Assembly (NCBI GenBank): GCA_963678675.1
Contig: OY783191.1
Span: forward strand, 12,300,562 to 12,364,561
DNA length: 64,000 nucleotides
DNA from: Xiphydria camelus
Taxonomy: Eukaryota; Arthropoda; Insecta; Hymenoptera; Xiphydriidae
Direction: 5' to 3'
Below are positions 42,482-54,628 of the stretch, in pieces. The notes beneath the pieces are model-generated. The model saw only the letters and a list, made by a program, of their open reading frames with translations, had not been told where the DNA came from and made no database searches. The position numbers and the translations under genes were made by a program. Numbering within the stretch: position 1 is the first letter of the stretch; every line of letters begins with the position of its first letter.

Positions 42482-45113
42482 GGGGATAGTGGGGCAGGTT
42501 CGATCACTTTTTTTTTGTAACAAAATTTTTCCGATAAATTGAACAATTGTTTTTATGTATTTGTGGTCAAATGAAAGAATAAACGTCCCTCTACATTATA
42601 CTTAATCGATATATTATTTCATCATACTTTTCAAAAATAATACCGACATTTACTCTAACGTCTCGTTTGATCGAATTAGTACGTCAGTGGGGCAAGTTCG
42701 ATCAGGCAGTGGGGCAAGTTCGATCAATGTACAAACAAAATTTGCAGTGCTTAGATTGGTTGAAAATATTACTTGTAGTATTTCTTTAATGATATTTGGA
42801 CGAGGATAAAGTATTCCAATAATTCTTTATTCTATAACTGGACTCAGTTACACACGTTTTTACAGTTAAATGAACATAGTTTAAACAAATCATTTGATTA
42901 AATTATAATAAGGTAAAATATCATGATGCCTGCATTTTTCCCATTACTTTTTTGATTGTTCATGTTTTTTAGATACAAGCATATTTTTCCCAGGTTTCTT
43001 CTTCAAATTTTTCTCCTTTTGCTTTTCTTCGATCAATTTCCTCACTGGACTATCTGTAGCAATGATGCTTTTACCGCGTTGTCTTTTTTGTGTGGTTCTT
43101 CTTGGTTTCGCTTTTGGAAATCCTCTGATTTCTTCTGGAGACTTTCTTACCAAGAATGGACGAATTCGGCGTATCAGTGGAATGTCATCGAGATCAATTT
43201 GGCTCACTGATAAAGTAGAATCAACGCTTTTTGTGGATGAATTACGCAAGTTTTCGAGTAAATCAGTGTTGGTAGTTTCATCCGGTCTATTTCTTCTTTC
43301 TTGTGCTGACTTTTGTTTATTATTATTGACGTCATCGCTCGCAGGCATAGGTCTGTTTGTGAATTCACTGCTGAGAAAATCGGATTCAGAAAACTTCCGC
43401 GGAGCATACGGAAAAATTCCAGTACTAGCGTATCCGGATTTGATATTGGCTGGTGTCATTGCGGCATCATGAGCTAAATGTACACATTCTGCAATTTCGT
43501 AGATCGTCAGCGGCTGCTTGATGATAGCAATCATCTTATTCAAAGCTTTGTTGTAGGCAGTTTTGAATGGCGAAAAACAAGTCTTGTCCAATGGCTGTAG
43601 CTCGTGAGACGTGTGAGGCGGCAAGGTCAAAATAGTAACTCCATTTTCTTTGGATAAATCCAGAACTCCTAGTGACAAATGGCTTTCATGATTGTCGTAA
43701 ATGCACAATTGTGGATTAGTAATGGATGCGCCTGAATATTTAATAAAATGCTTCATAACTTCGATGAACAATTCAGCAGTCATCCAACCTGTTTTCTGCG
43801 CGAGACCAAGTGTATTAGGTACGCAGTTTTTGAGCATTTTAGGAAGAAAATTGACTCGAGGAAATACCATTGCAGGAGGTAAAAAACCACCTGCAGCGTT
43901 TACGAAGCAACATGTAGTTACAAGGACACCTCTTTCTCCACTCGTTCCTTGAGAAACTTGTTTTGTGTTTCTGGCTGCAACGACGTTTGGGGTCTTGGTG
44001 GGAACATTCGTTGTTGAAGTTTCGTCTAAATTCCACACTCTCAATGGATCGGAAAAGCGCGGTTCTCTTTTGTAAACAAGCTCCAAATTGTCGTAAAAAA
44101 TTTTGACATTGTGGGGGTTGAATGAAGTCGCCCGAGACAAACTGCAATTTTCTGGTTTTCGAAGACTGACTCGTGGATTTCTCTTCAAGAATCCAATGAA
44201 CCAATCCTTTCCTGACATTTTATTCTCCTGCCAAGAGTGTGGTATCTTCAAGTCGTTTTGTACAGCAAGGTCAAAAGCAAGTTTTCGGCAATCCACGCTG
44301 CTTAAGCCGAAGCACATTTGCGAGCAACGAATTAGATAATCACAAATATCTTTCTCTTGTTCATCCGAAAAAACTTTTTTTCGTTTATATCCTGCTTGCA
44401 ATGTCGTTTCCTGTCCTTTTTTGATTTTCTTAGCGTAGGCGTGAAAAGTTGCGTAAGGAATTCCTTGAATTTTACTTGCTTGTCGAATGCTATATCCCTG
44501 TTCATAATGAAGACGCAAAGCTGCTTTCATGGTTTCAACGCTCGTTGAAGCACGATTAGTTTTTCTCCTGTAAGTCCGTACCATACTGAAAGTCTGTAAA
44601 TGAAATGAAATAATTGTCGAAAATTGCTTAATTTGTTACAAACTTTTTAAAAATATTTTAGGTTGAAAATTAAATAACATCTCTAACATAAAAGTTGATC
44701 GAACTTGCCCCATAAACACTGATCGAACCTGCCCCACAAGTGAAGAACAAATTGCAAATACGCTCAGAAGTTGAAATAACATTTTTTCGCAAAAAGGTTA
44801 ATGTAATAATATTAGGATATGTATATACTTACGGGACAACGAAAATTTATGTATTCCGGAACACTCGTGCAAATATGGCAAACTACTTCCGAAAATGTTT
44901 CGAGGGACGTTTTTGACAGCTTTTCCCACAATTGTGGTTATGTTTCGATTATATATAGCGACAGATACACGCGCGCCATCGTTCACATGTCTGAAGTAAG
45001 GTCACTAGAGGAACTAAATTTTGGCGGTAATTCGATTTAAAAATATAAACGACATTTTAAAAAATCGCTAGTGATCGGACTTGCCCCGTGATCGAACCTG
45101 CCCCACTCTCCCC
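42482..45113. mobile_element. Intact pogo/Tigger-type transposon
   Basis: 2,632 bp; ends GGGGATAGTGGGGCAGG and complement of GGGGAGAGTGGGGCAGG; TA at 42480-42481 and 45114-45115. The right G arm holds the empty site (60372-60390). It encodes an uninterrupted transposase and carries seven TGGGGCARGTTCGATCA-type motifs near its two ends. It is the only element in the window that looks capable of being autonomous. Confidence 0.95.
42944..44584 (-). CDS. Pogo/Tigger-type DDE_1 transposase, intact
   Basis: 546 codons with no lesion. N-terminal psq-type helix-turn-helix (MKAALRLHYEQGYSIRQASK...IPYATFHAYAKKI), a CENP-B-like second DNA-binding region (ICDYLIRCSQ...WFIGFLKRNPRVSLRKPE), then the DDE_1 core: LRVWNLDETSTTNV (first Asp), LCIYDNHESHLSL (second Asp), LPPHTSHELQPLDKTCFSPF (third Asp). 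The C-terminus is Lys/Arg-rich, probably nuclear-targeting. The enzyme would bind the repeated end motifs and cut and paste at TA. The ATG at 44582-44584 is the first in frame and precedes the HTH at the usual distance. Confidence 0.95.
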   Translation of the reverse strand: MVRTYRRKTNRASTSVETMKAALRLHYEQGYSIRQASKIQGIPYATFHAYAKKIKKGQETTLQAGYKRKKVFSDEQEKDICDYLIRCSQMCFGLSSVDCRKLAFDLAVQNDLKIPHSWQENKMSGKDWFIGFLKRNPRVSLRKPENCSLSRATSFNPHNVKIFYDNLELVYKREPRFSDPLRVWNLDETSTTNVPTKTPNVVAARNTKQVSQGTSGERGVLVTTCCFVNAAGGFLPPAMVFPRVNFLPKMLKNCVPNTLGLAQKTGWMTAELFIEVMKHFIKYSGASITNPQLCIYDNHESHLSLGVLDLSKENGVTILTLPPHTSHELQPLDKTCFSPFKTAYNKALNKMIAIIKQPLTIYEIAECVHLAHDAAMTPANIKSGYASTGIFPYAPRKFSESDFLSSEFTNRPMPASDDVNNNKQKSAQERRNRPDETTNTDLLENLRNSSTKSVDSTLSVSQIDLDDIPLIRRIRPFLVRKSPEEIRGFPKAKPRRTTQKRQRGKSIIATDSPVRKLIEEKQKEKNLKKKPGKNMLVSKKHEQSKK

Positions 45114-45370
45114 TACCATAATACCGTATACCGCCGGCAGTATTTGCCCCGACGGTGTTTGAGTCTTTTATAGGTATGTGCACCGTTGGCAAATACTGCC
45201 AACGGTAAATGTCGCTTGTTGCGTTTCTTACGGGATACCGTACCGTATGTATATAATCGTGAATTTATGAATTATGAATAATGGTAATTACTTACCATAA
45301 TTCACAAATCCACGATTTCGAGGTTAGACGCTTCGATCTCCCGAATTGATACCAACTCTACCGACTCTAT

Positions 45371-45755
45371 AGAGGACGCTCAAAATGAATGCGGCACCTG
45401 GCGGCAAAGCATGTACTAAAAAACATGGCCGATATTGGCGTTTTGGATTGGCGCGTACTTGAAAAGTGTTAACTTGCTCCAAGTTTTTAAAAAATGAGCA
45501 TTTTTAGAACGAGATATAGACATTTATTTTCAAAAACAATGAAACGAATTCATTCGGATCAACTATACAGCATGTCCCACGAGAAACGCATTAAGCGGTG
45601 AGACCCTGACATTTACCATCTGCAGTATTTGCCGACGGTGCTTGACTCTTTTCCCTACCGGTCGACGGAATTTGAAGTTCGCGGCGTGCTGTACACCAAT
45701 ATCCGCCATGTTTCCGCTGCGCCGCGAGCGCCGCCACCGGTAATGAGCGGTCCCA
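45371..45755. mobile_element. MITE M1, copy 2 (inverted)
   Basis: Reverse-oriented copy of 41997-42383, flanked by AT (45369-45370 and 45756-45757). The right G arm at 60112-60125 (CAGTATAGAGTC) is the empty site. The two copies differ by scattered substitutions. Confidence 0.8.
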
Positions 45756-46582
45756 ATACCGACTCGACTTCTACCTACCGGTAAAAGTTGCTCGAATACC
45801 GACCAACCACGGCCGAAAGAAAATTTCAAGGTCCCTGTAACTGCGTGCGGTTCTGTGCGGGACATACGGTAATGCAGTACCCGGCTTATCCAGGTACGAG
45901 AGAAACAATTAACCGTTCAAGGTAGCCTGGTGGGTCCTCGCGGTCGACATTCTTGATCCGTGAGTGCGGCACTCGGGAAAGCGTAAAGTTAGCAACGGTA
46001 CCTTCGACCTTCGGACACAGACTCCGACAGCCCCAGCGTCATCGGCTGTTCCACCACTCTCCTCTAATTAGCTAATCAGGGTGGATAGCGTCGCCCACGC
46101 TATCCCCTCCGTTAATCGAAAAGTTGCTACGTTCCGAACTATGTAAGACGAAGCCAGGAGGCTTCCGGCGTCTTCTCTTGCCTTCTCTTAATTGTATCAG
46201 TCATCAACGCATCTTGTATCACTTGAATATATCCATATCAGTCTTATAGTGAGTGCAGTGTTCAGTTTATTCGTTACCCGTTTCCGCACCTTTGAAGCAG
46301 AGTGGTTTAGCGCTCCACGGCCACGACCCGCCATCTACAGATGACCTGGACCGGCTCGGTATGCAACAGCAGTGAATTAATCCACTCCGATTGAAGCTGC
46401 CAGTAAGTATTATTATTACAGAATTTTACTGTAAATATTAAATGCTGTACTGTGCGATGTTATTCGAGTATTTTTAGAGTATTTTGAGGTTACGAAATAT
46501 TGCCATGACATATATACATATACATTATACAATTGATTTAATGAATAAAAACACAAAACGAGTCTGCTAGTACTCGAGATAC

Positions 46583-46970
46583 TGATGTGTAAACATCTAG
46601 TGAGCGAGATTTGATAGCTAAAATAAATCGGCTTATGATAGCTAAAAAAAATAAATAAGTGAGTCGGAGTAGAGCCGATCGACGAGGAGTTACTCCAACT
46701 CACTTACTGTACATGGCGAACACCACTTCCATACAACATTGTTCTGCCAGATGTTTACACATCAATTACAAGTTAGAATGACTAATTGATGTGTAAATAT
46801 CTGGCAGAAAAATGTTGTATGGAAGTGGTGTTCGCCATGTACAGTAAGTGAGTTGGAGTAACTCCTCGTCGATCGGCTCTACTCCGACTCACTTATTTAT
46901 TTTTTTTAGCTATCATAAGCCGATTTATTTTAGCTATCAAATCTCGCTCACTAGATGTTTATTTTTTATT
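46583..46970. mobile_element. Palindromic element pair P, left
   Basis: Two head-to-head copies of a ~180-bp unit. Each unit starts TGATGTGTAAACATCTAGTG and ends with a complement reading TGATGTGTAAAYATCTGGC; ~26 bp lie between the copies. The outer end of the second copy is damaged (GATGTTTATTTTTTATTG). No gene: the ~40-codon frame repeated in each unit is an incidental by-product of sequence conservation. Confidence 0.8.
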
Positions 46971-47190
46971 GCATTTTATGAAAGTAGAACTCTTCTGGGG
47001 AGTTTTAGTGAAGACTGCACAGCGCTATCTTCAAAATTGCCGCTGATAGGGCTCCTAGAGTGAGGGAAGGCAGCAAGACGCTGCGCGCACAGATAACAGC
47101 TTCGGTCGTCTGGAAGCAGCTGACGTTTGTTTACTTTTCCCTCCCCGCTGTTTTCGCTTTTATCGCTATTAGGCCAGTGCAATTAAGATC
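46971..47190. other. No gene; junction between P and the next TIR
   Basis: A ~220-bp stretch without a mirror copy on the other side; nothing recognised. Confidence 0.3.
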
Positions 47191-47693
47191 GCTCGTGGAA
47201 CAAAATGCCCTAAAGCTGATTTATGCGGGATTATTTAGCTTTTGTAGCCCTGATTAACATACTAAAAGTCCCCATCCCTCCAAGGGTGCAAACAACCCCA
47301 AAACTACCCCTAAAGGTACATTTTTTTAGTTTTTCTCAAATATCTTAAAAACGGCTCCTTTTTTTCAAAAAATGAAAGAGACCAAAATGAAAGCCAATAA
47401 AATTACCTATAAAATGGTATATAGCAGTGCATAATTTTTTGGAAACCAGTGGCGGGCTAAAGCGTTTAAAATTGCGAAACGTACATTCACCCTCAATATT
47501 ACGTTTTACGCAGTAAAAATACTCCGTTAGTTTATTTAAGACAATGGAATGTTAAAACATTGCGAAAAAAGTAAAAAATATATATGTAGAATACTAGGGG
47601 GCATCCGCCCCCTGCTCGCTTCGCTCGCTAACCCCCGGTGGGCTATCGCCCCCGCGCCGCTTTCGCGGCGCTCCCGCAAGTTTGTAGGGGACG

Positions 47694-50557
47694 CCACATA
47701 GATTGATTTGAGTGATTTAGGCGGACAAAATATTTTATTGCTAATAGCGGCTTAAAATTGGATATTTAATAAATGTACAATGTTTAAATAATAATAAAGC
47801 AAAAAATACAAAAAACAACAAATTACTGCAAATGAAGTTAAACATATCAATACAACTTATCCTATGGTTGTCTGCGAATGAATCGAAGGAAAGTTATTCA
47901 TCAATTATTGGCAAGTTTTAGTCATTGTCTGAAACATCGTCTTCAATATTTGGCTCAGGTGCCATTAACATAAATTGTTTCGGGACAAAATTTGTTAATC
48001 CTTAATTTTGTTTGTTTTTGTCTAATGTTGCTTATAAGTGGATCAGAACTTAATAATAATAATCGATTATAAATGTCGAGGTTGCAATCTTCTCTTGAAA
48101 ACTTTCGTGCAAAGTTTTGGCGATAAACACGAAAATGTTTATTGCGGGCCTCAGCCGCCTCTTCTGATAATTGTCCAATGGGCAACAAGGCGTTTTCAAT
48201 TATAGTTGCACCATGTACCAATATTTTGTGTAATGTCGGAGTCATTGGATACCATGAATACAAATTAACATATAACTGCGCAGTCTCCATAGCATATTCG
48301 TGATATTTTTTAACGTTAATTTTATGGCCACTTGATATTGTCTCGAGAATGACTTTCAATCTATATATCAAATTATAATCGACTCCTGTAATATCACTGG
48401 CCAATTCTGGATTGTCGAAAAATCTCCTGCTTGTATTGCCGTCATTTGTGGTGCCAAACTTAACTTTTGGCATATCAACCAATAATCCAGTTTCTCTTCG
48501 AAATCTTTCTTGAATGCGTGACTTTGTTTCCTCTTCTACTTCTTTTTCTCCTTCTATCCTCTTTGTCCTATATTTTTGTGTGGGCAATTTATATGCTAGG
48601 TGTAGAATACTTTCAAACACTCGTATTCTAGCATGCAAAACAGATAACCCGAATTCTATTGCTGCAGGGTTTATTTCCTTTTTTAGGGTCAGATCATTGA
48701 AATCTTTCGATGTTGCGCCACATATGTAACACCGACTTGTAGATGTAATGCCAGTAGCAGCATTACACACCTTCCCATCGATCACTGTCATCTTGTAAAT
48801 ATGTTCATAAACGAATAGATTTCCGTTCAAGTTAATCTGAGTAGGAACTAATGATTTTATGGAATCCTCTATATAACTTATTTCTTCCGTAGTTATATGT
48901 GCGGATTCTTGGACGAATCTAAATCTTATTGGACGGCAGAATCTTGACGAAGAAGGCGTAGGGTTTTGCCACACAATTTTTCTCATATCTTTCCGACAAA
49001 CTATTTGCAGGGGCCCAAAGGAGCTCAAAAATATATTTGCATCCGACTCAGCAGCATCGTCAAATTTTTGCTTATATTGAGTTTGTTGCGAACCATCGCA
49101 ACCCCACTTACAAATTATTTTCAATGACTTTCTCTCTTCTTCATTAAGGGTCATAATTATTTCTTGTAAGAAAATTGATAGTCGTTTAACGGTAATATCA
49201 ATCAAGCTTTGAAGATTACCTTCCGCGCAGGTATTTGTAATCCGTAAACATTCTTTAGGAAGTAAACATTCTTGTTTAGCCTCTAACAGTAAATCGTAGC
49301 ACGGATAATGCGGTTTATTCGTGTCTTTAATTATGTCATATTGTCGCTTGGTCAAATCTGCATCCACAAACATTTGTAGGGCTTGCTGTGGTGTCAATGG
49401 AGGAAATATTTCTTGTTTCATGTTTTTCTGATAAAATGCTTTTTTATATTTTCCAGCACGTGTTGGAGAATTTGCAATTTCCTTCAAGAGTTTCGAAGCA
49501 TCTCTTTTGCCTCGTGCTTGTAATGTTGATTAAGCAGCATGAACAATTAATTCATCATTAACTGTCGATCGAATTTCTTCGGTTTTTCTTCGCCTGCTCC
49601 TCTCACTTAGTTCTTCAAATGTTTTAGAAGGTCGGCCAAGACGCACATGAGACTCAACTGGAATTACAAATGATCCTTGTAACCAAGTCTCATTGGTTTT
49701 TTAAAAACTTCTTCCTTCCTATGCGCTTTCGCCCATTTTTCCTTCATTATTGACTTGAAGTATCTACAATAAATTTGTTCTTGAGACTTGTTATACAATC
49801 TTCTGTATGGCCATAATACGATAACAGATAGTTTTCTAGATATTTCAATTTTTCGTCAAAAGTCGGTAAATTTTGCTGTTGCATTTGTTCAAAAAGATCT
49901 TTACGGGTAATTATTTTAATAGTTGATAAGCTGGTTGTACCTTAAATAGAAAAGAAACACTTTATTTCACTAAAAAATTGAAAGTCGACTTTCTTGTGAT
50001 TTTATTCACCTACATAAAACTATATATATTTTAGCCATCCGCAACTATCGCGCTTTAAAGTTTTTTGTTTTAATTTGTCAAAAGTTTTAATTTCAAAACA
50101 CAATTAATAATATAGCCGGATCTGACCCGCTTATACAAAAAAAATGCTTTTGAAGACGAAAATGTCAGAAAAATAGGGTTAGAAAAGATAGCACATTTAA
50201 AACCATCATAATATATTAATTAAATGTTATAGCCCAATAAAATATATTAAAAACTTAATTTCTTACTTAAATTAATAAAGTCCATCATTATTTGCACTCC
50301 AACAATTGACCTATACGCAAAAATTTTTCCTTTATATAACCGCACAAATAGAGAGCGTCTTGAAGATGCACGTGTACACGAATGGACGGTCAATTGCGAC
50401 TATCAATGCGTACGCTTTAAGTGCAAGGAACGACGCTAGAGGGGGTTATTATTGCACGCGGCATTGTCCACTACTTTTCTGAATGCTTCTTCGGTAAATT
50501 AATATTACTTTCAAATTCTACTTTTGACCGCCTAAATCACTCAAATCAACCTATGTG
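47694..50557. mobile_element. Transib (RAG1-related) transposon
   Basis: Ends CACATAGATTGATTTGAGTG and, complemented from the right, CACATAGGTTGATTTGAGTG: the CAC start is shared with Transib ends and RAG recombination signals. GGACG flanks both sides (47689-47693 and 50558-50562), the 5-bp duplication known for Transib, with one extra C on the left. Encodes a damaged transposase on the minus strand. Confidence 0.88.
47955..49940 (-). pseudogene. Transib transposase (RAG1 core relative), damaged
   Basis: The 510-codon main frame (47955-49487) covers the catalytic core: KIICKWGCDGSQQTQYKQKF (first Asp), WQNPTPSSSRFCRPI, MTVIDGKVCNAATG (second Asp), CYICGATSKDFN (zinc pair), FGTTNDGNTSRRFF, WYPMTPTLHKILVHGA and PIGQLSEEAAEARNKHFR (expected catalytic Glu). 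Upstream in the same frame, after a TAA near 49530, come LGRPSKTFEELSERSRRRK and, after another frame change near 49700, an N-terminal segment to about 49940 next to a splice-like TTAAGGTACAACC. Proteins of this family cut DNA at their TIRs by the same chemistry as V(D)J recombinase. The core frame itself is open. Confidence 0.9.
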
Positions 50558-50562
50558 GGACG

Positions 50563-52412
50563 GCGGTCGGTCAACGGACTTATCTCGCGACGCGCTTCGC
50601 GTCGCTCGAATTCGACAAAACGCCGGCCAAACGGGTAGACGGGCCTGCCAACCGTGGGTGACCCATGATGTAATACAAAATTACCGTATAGTAATCTGCT
50701 TGGCTGGCTTGCAGCGCGCCGAACGACGACCGATAGTATACTACAGCCGATTGGTGACCGACGCGCTGTAGAGGATGGGAAATATTTTGAAGGAAAACTG
50801 TGTGTGTGTTTAAAGTGAAACTTCTTTGCTGAGGGTAGTGAAATCGCGCGACGTGTAACGAAATACACACTTTAGCGCTCTCCACCCTGCCTCACTCAAC
50901 GCTCTCGACCGTGCCCCATTCCACCGCTCATGAGGCGACGCAGTGTCGGATTTCTACTGAGGACGAAAGAAAGAAACCAGTCATCGATGGTCCATATCAT
51001 GATTCCCGTATGATTTTTTATGCAGGCACTGCATAGACTGCTACTGTCTACCGTACGGTCTGCCTGCGCAGGTCTGCCGTAGCGTGTATGGGACGGTTCG
51101 GTATACCGGAGAGGTCCTTCAGTTTCACCGTACGGTCGCGCTCGAAAGAACCGATTTTCGATCTTGCTTCGGTCGCCTGTGCAGGTCTGCCACTGCTCCC
51201 CATACACGCTCCAGTTTGCCGGCGCAGGTCTGCCACCGTACGGTGGACCGTACCGTAGACCGTAGCGTGTATGGCCGGCATTAGTTAGTTCCGTGGAGAG
51301 TGTGGAAGAGTTTCTTCCAAGCGCATTCTGATAAGGAATATTGTTTGTAGTGAGAACACAGTGCTTTTACTTAATTCCGAACGCCTATTTCCTACGTAAA
51401 TGAGCACTGACCATTCTTTCATGTGTATTATGTAGGTATATATGTATGTATATAATTATATTATGGCATTATGGCAAAAACCGGTCAAAAGAAATAAACT
51501 CCTGTAGGAGTTGGTGAAGTAGGAGGAAGAGGTGGAGGTGGAGAAGGAGGAGGATATAGATTGTCGTAAAGTTTTTCCGGCCATGGTAATAGAAGCAGAC
51601 GCTATGTAATAATATGCTGGGCTGCTCGGCTGACTTGCAACGCACCGATCGACGATCGATAGCATACTAAATCCCGTTGGCGGCCGATATAAATTGTCAT
51701 GGAGTTTTTTCCGTCATGGTAATCATGTGAAGCCGACGATATGTAATGATCTGTTCGACTGGCTTGCAACGCCGGCCAAACGGGTAGACGGGCCTCTGCT
51801 CGACTGGCTTGCACCGCACCGATCGACGACCGATAGCATACTGCATCCCATTGGCGGCCGACGTGTGGTGGGGGGGGACGCGCTTGGTGGGAGGACGCCG
51901 CGGTAGGCGATAGGTGGACCGATGCGTCAGTGGGTGATTGGTGGGGTGGGTTTCGGATAGTTCGGTCGGTCGTCGATCCGAAAAACTATTTTATAGAATA
52001 GAGAGAAATATAAATATAGGTATATAAAAAATAAAATATAAACATAAAAGTAAACATATATAGGTATATGTATGTATGTATGTCAAAATATGTTACGTTA
52101 GTGGCGTGCAGCAAGTGTCCGAAGACGATACAGATTTGTCAATACTCAAAAGTGATGTCATTGGTTTGAATTGTTCTGTTTAGAACAATTGAAGTTTAAA
52201 TTATTTATCACTTGGAGAAAATCCAATCAAAATTAGGGCAGTGTCGCGTGTAGTGAAGTTTTAAAGTCGATTAAAAAATGGCTATTAATATGGCTAAAGA
52301 ATCGTATCTATTATACTAGAAGTATATATCAAATATTTATTTTCCCACGCTCAAGAAACAATATACATTCAATACTCGTACTTACATTAGAGTATATGTA
52401 CAATAAAAAAAT
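50563..52412. repeat. GC-rich degenerate repeats, no gene
   Basis: Three diverged copies of a unit built around GACTGGCTTGCAACGC...CGACGACCGATAGCATACT lie at about 50690-50765, 51625-51690 and 51800-51865; GCCAAACGGGTAGACGGGCC occurs at 50627 and 51775. 51040-51280 is rich in short inverted repeats (CCGTACGG, TACGGTCT). Reading frames here are on both strands and match no family. Confidence 0.6.
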
Positions 52413-53405
52413 CTAGATCAAATCTTCGTCGTCTTCGTTTTCAGCGGGTTGAAATATATGGCTACAAGACTGTCCTTGACATTGCCCACACAGATTTGAA
52501 CAGTTTAGACTAGATTTCTTACACTTACACAGCTTTCCACAATCAGTCTTACAGTTACAGAGTATCAATTTTAGGATGAATTCTGGTGCAATTGGTTTGT
52601 CGGTCGTTATTGATAAAAAAAGTTCTCCCTGCTTCCTCCATCCCCGAGAGGTAGCTTCTAACTCATTTTTCAGCCATTCCTGGATTTGGTAATATACCCG
52701 CAAACTGTGCTGAGCGGCTGCATCTGATATTGGTGGTAAAGAAGTTAATGAGAAGTTTGCACTTAAACTCTGTCTTGATGCATTGTTGTGAAATTTGAAA
52801 AAGCGTAGCGGATTTAGCGTTTTTACTGACTTTCCGACATCATACAGAGCCAATAGAAACTCTTCTCCAATAGCGATTATATCCTTCTTGTCCGCAGTGG
52901 GATTTAAAAAAATGGCTCCTTTGGCTTGTAGGTCCTGATGTTTCTCTGAAAGCCTATATGTAGACAACTTTCTTTTTTTATACATTGCCGAGGTAGTATC
53001 ACATCCAAAAACGGTATGGGAAAATAAAATCGAAGCACGCATAGTACCTATCTTATTTTGAAGCGCATTTATGTTCGTTGTTTTATTAGATTTTGTAGTG
53101 CTGCCGGGTCTTAACATATAAATATTGTCCGTTTTTTATTTGAATAACAGTAATACCATTAAATCAGTGTCTTCGCCAACCAATGTTACCGATTTTTCTA
53201 ACTTTCTTGCTTCAAGAACTTTCTTCGCTATGATTGTATCTGCATCCCCATGTGCTTGGAAAACTTTAATGTCAGCTGTTTCGAGATGTTGGCTTAGTTG
53301 TGAAATAAACAATTTTTTATTGTTTTCATTTTTTTTAAATCGGGGCCTATTAATGATTGCCATGATGTGGTCTATTAACCGTAAGACTAATTGTGGAAAG
53401 GCCAA
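52413..53405 (-). pseudogene. XPG/FEN1-like nuclease domain with C-terminal CXC domain
   Basis: One frame with a single TAA (53136-53138). The first part holds DIKVFQAHGDADTIIAKKVL and SVTLVGEDTDLMVLLLF, which match the acidic positions of the XPG-I/PIN-like nuclease core (compare EAEA and TEDxD in FEN1). The second part holds SHTVFGCDTTSAMYKKRK (compare LGSDY...GIG), AAAQHSLRVYYQIQEWL and a C-terminal repeat of Cys pairs (CNCKTDCGKLCKCKKSSLNC, then CGQCQGQSC), a CXC/TCR-like zinc domain, with an acidic end. The N-terminal nuclease half is missing. A widespread animal family with no assigned function that I know of; the nuclease assignment is by motif. Confidence 0.65.
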
Positions 53406-53654
53406 ATGTTATCCGTCTTCACTTGCATTTAGCCGCCTAGCATATGCCTATTACGTAATGAAGGGCCGATTGTAAAATTTCTTACATTTCAGAAACACTT
53501 CGAAATAAATAAACACCAAACGTTATTGATTTAAGACTATTTGTTCTTTATTTTTGAGTACTTTTACATGGGAAAATAATTCGATGGCATTTACGTTGAG
53601 AAGTGTTTTTTTTTGAAGGCCGAAAAATATTTAATGACTTTTGACACTTGCTGT

Positions 53655-54227
53655 ACGCCACTGATTTATTCAAATTATGTACATATATACACCAAATTGT
53701 AGGTAATTTTATTGGCTTTCATTTTGGTCTCTTGCATTTTTTCAAAAAAAGGAGTAGTTTTTGAGATATTTGATAAGAACTAAAAAATGTACCTTTAGGG
53801 GTAGTTTTGAGGTTGTTTGCACCCTCGGAGGGATGGGGACTTTTAGTATGTTAATTAGGACCAGAACAGCTAAATAATCCCGCATAAATCAGCTTTAGGG
53901 CATTTTGTTCCACGAGCACCATGTTATGAAAAATAACTTCCCTCTGGCCTATATTCACAATTGCTCTATGGGTTTACACTGGGCCTTTTAGATCTTTTAT
54001 TATTCATGTAAGTTCTCCATGGAAAGAAATGTAAATCGCTAGTTTTTATACTGTTTACGCCGCGCAGTGCTTCATAACCTCCTCTCGCGATTTTTTCGTA
54101 AAGATTTACGGTTTTCATACATGAAAATGGGCGACAGAGTACACGAAAGTAAAAAAGGTCATGGGGAATACCAGGGAAGGTCCTCACGAAGACAGAAACG
54201 TAGGTTTGCCGGCAATCGGTTTACGAA
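53655..54227. other. Right TIR of T2 and unassigned DNA
   Basis: 53655-53917 is the right T2 terminus. 53918-54227 has no mirror copy and no convincing gene. Confidence 0.4.
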
Positions 54228-54244
54228 ACTAGTACTCGGGACAC

Positions 54245-54628
54245 TGATGTGTAAACATCTAGTGAGCGAGATTTGATAGCTAAAATAAATCGGCTTATGA
54301 TAGCTAAAAAAAATAAATAAGTGAGTCGGAGTAGAGCCGATCGACGAGGAGTTACTCCAACTCACTTACTGTACATGGCGAACACCACTTCCGTACAACG
54401 TTCTGCCAGATATTTACACATCAATTCGTCATTCTAACTTGTAATTGATGTGTAAACATCTGGCAGAACAATGTTGTATGGAAGTGGTGTTCGCCATGTA
54501 CAGTAAGTGAGTTGGAGTAACTCCTCGTCGATCGGCTCTACTCCGACTCACTTATTTATTTTTTTTAGCTATCATAAGCCGATTTATTTTAGCTATCAAA
54601 TCTCGCTCACTAGATGTTTACACATCAG
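54245..54628. mobile_element. Palindromic element pair P, right
   Basis: Same head-to-head structure as 46583-46970, but both outer ends are complete. The palindrome runs on into the flanks (CTAGTACTCG on both sides), so total length is about 54228-54643. Confidence 0.8.

Larger units (their letters stand above)
47191..53917. mobile_element. TIR element T2 holding a Transib and an XPG/CXC gene
   Basis: GCTCGTGGAACAAAATGCCC at 47191 mirrors a terminus at 53917; inverted repeats extend ~265 bp (to about 47457 and from about 53654). Inside are a Transib insertion (47694-50557), degenerate GC-rich repeats and the nuclease-like gene at 52413-53405. No transposase of its own is identified; the superfamily is unknown. 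Confidence 0.65.

Noticed and set aside
50421..51906. Several 70-116-codon frames on both strands
   Set aside because: They overlap each other in repetitive GC-rich DNA and extend across the Transib border.
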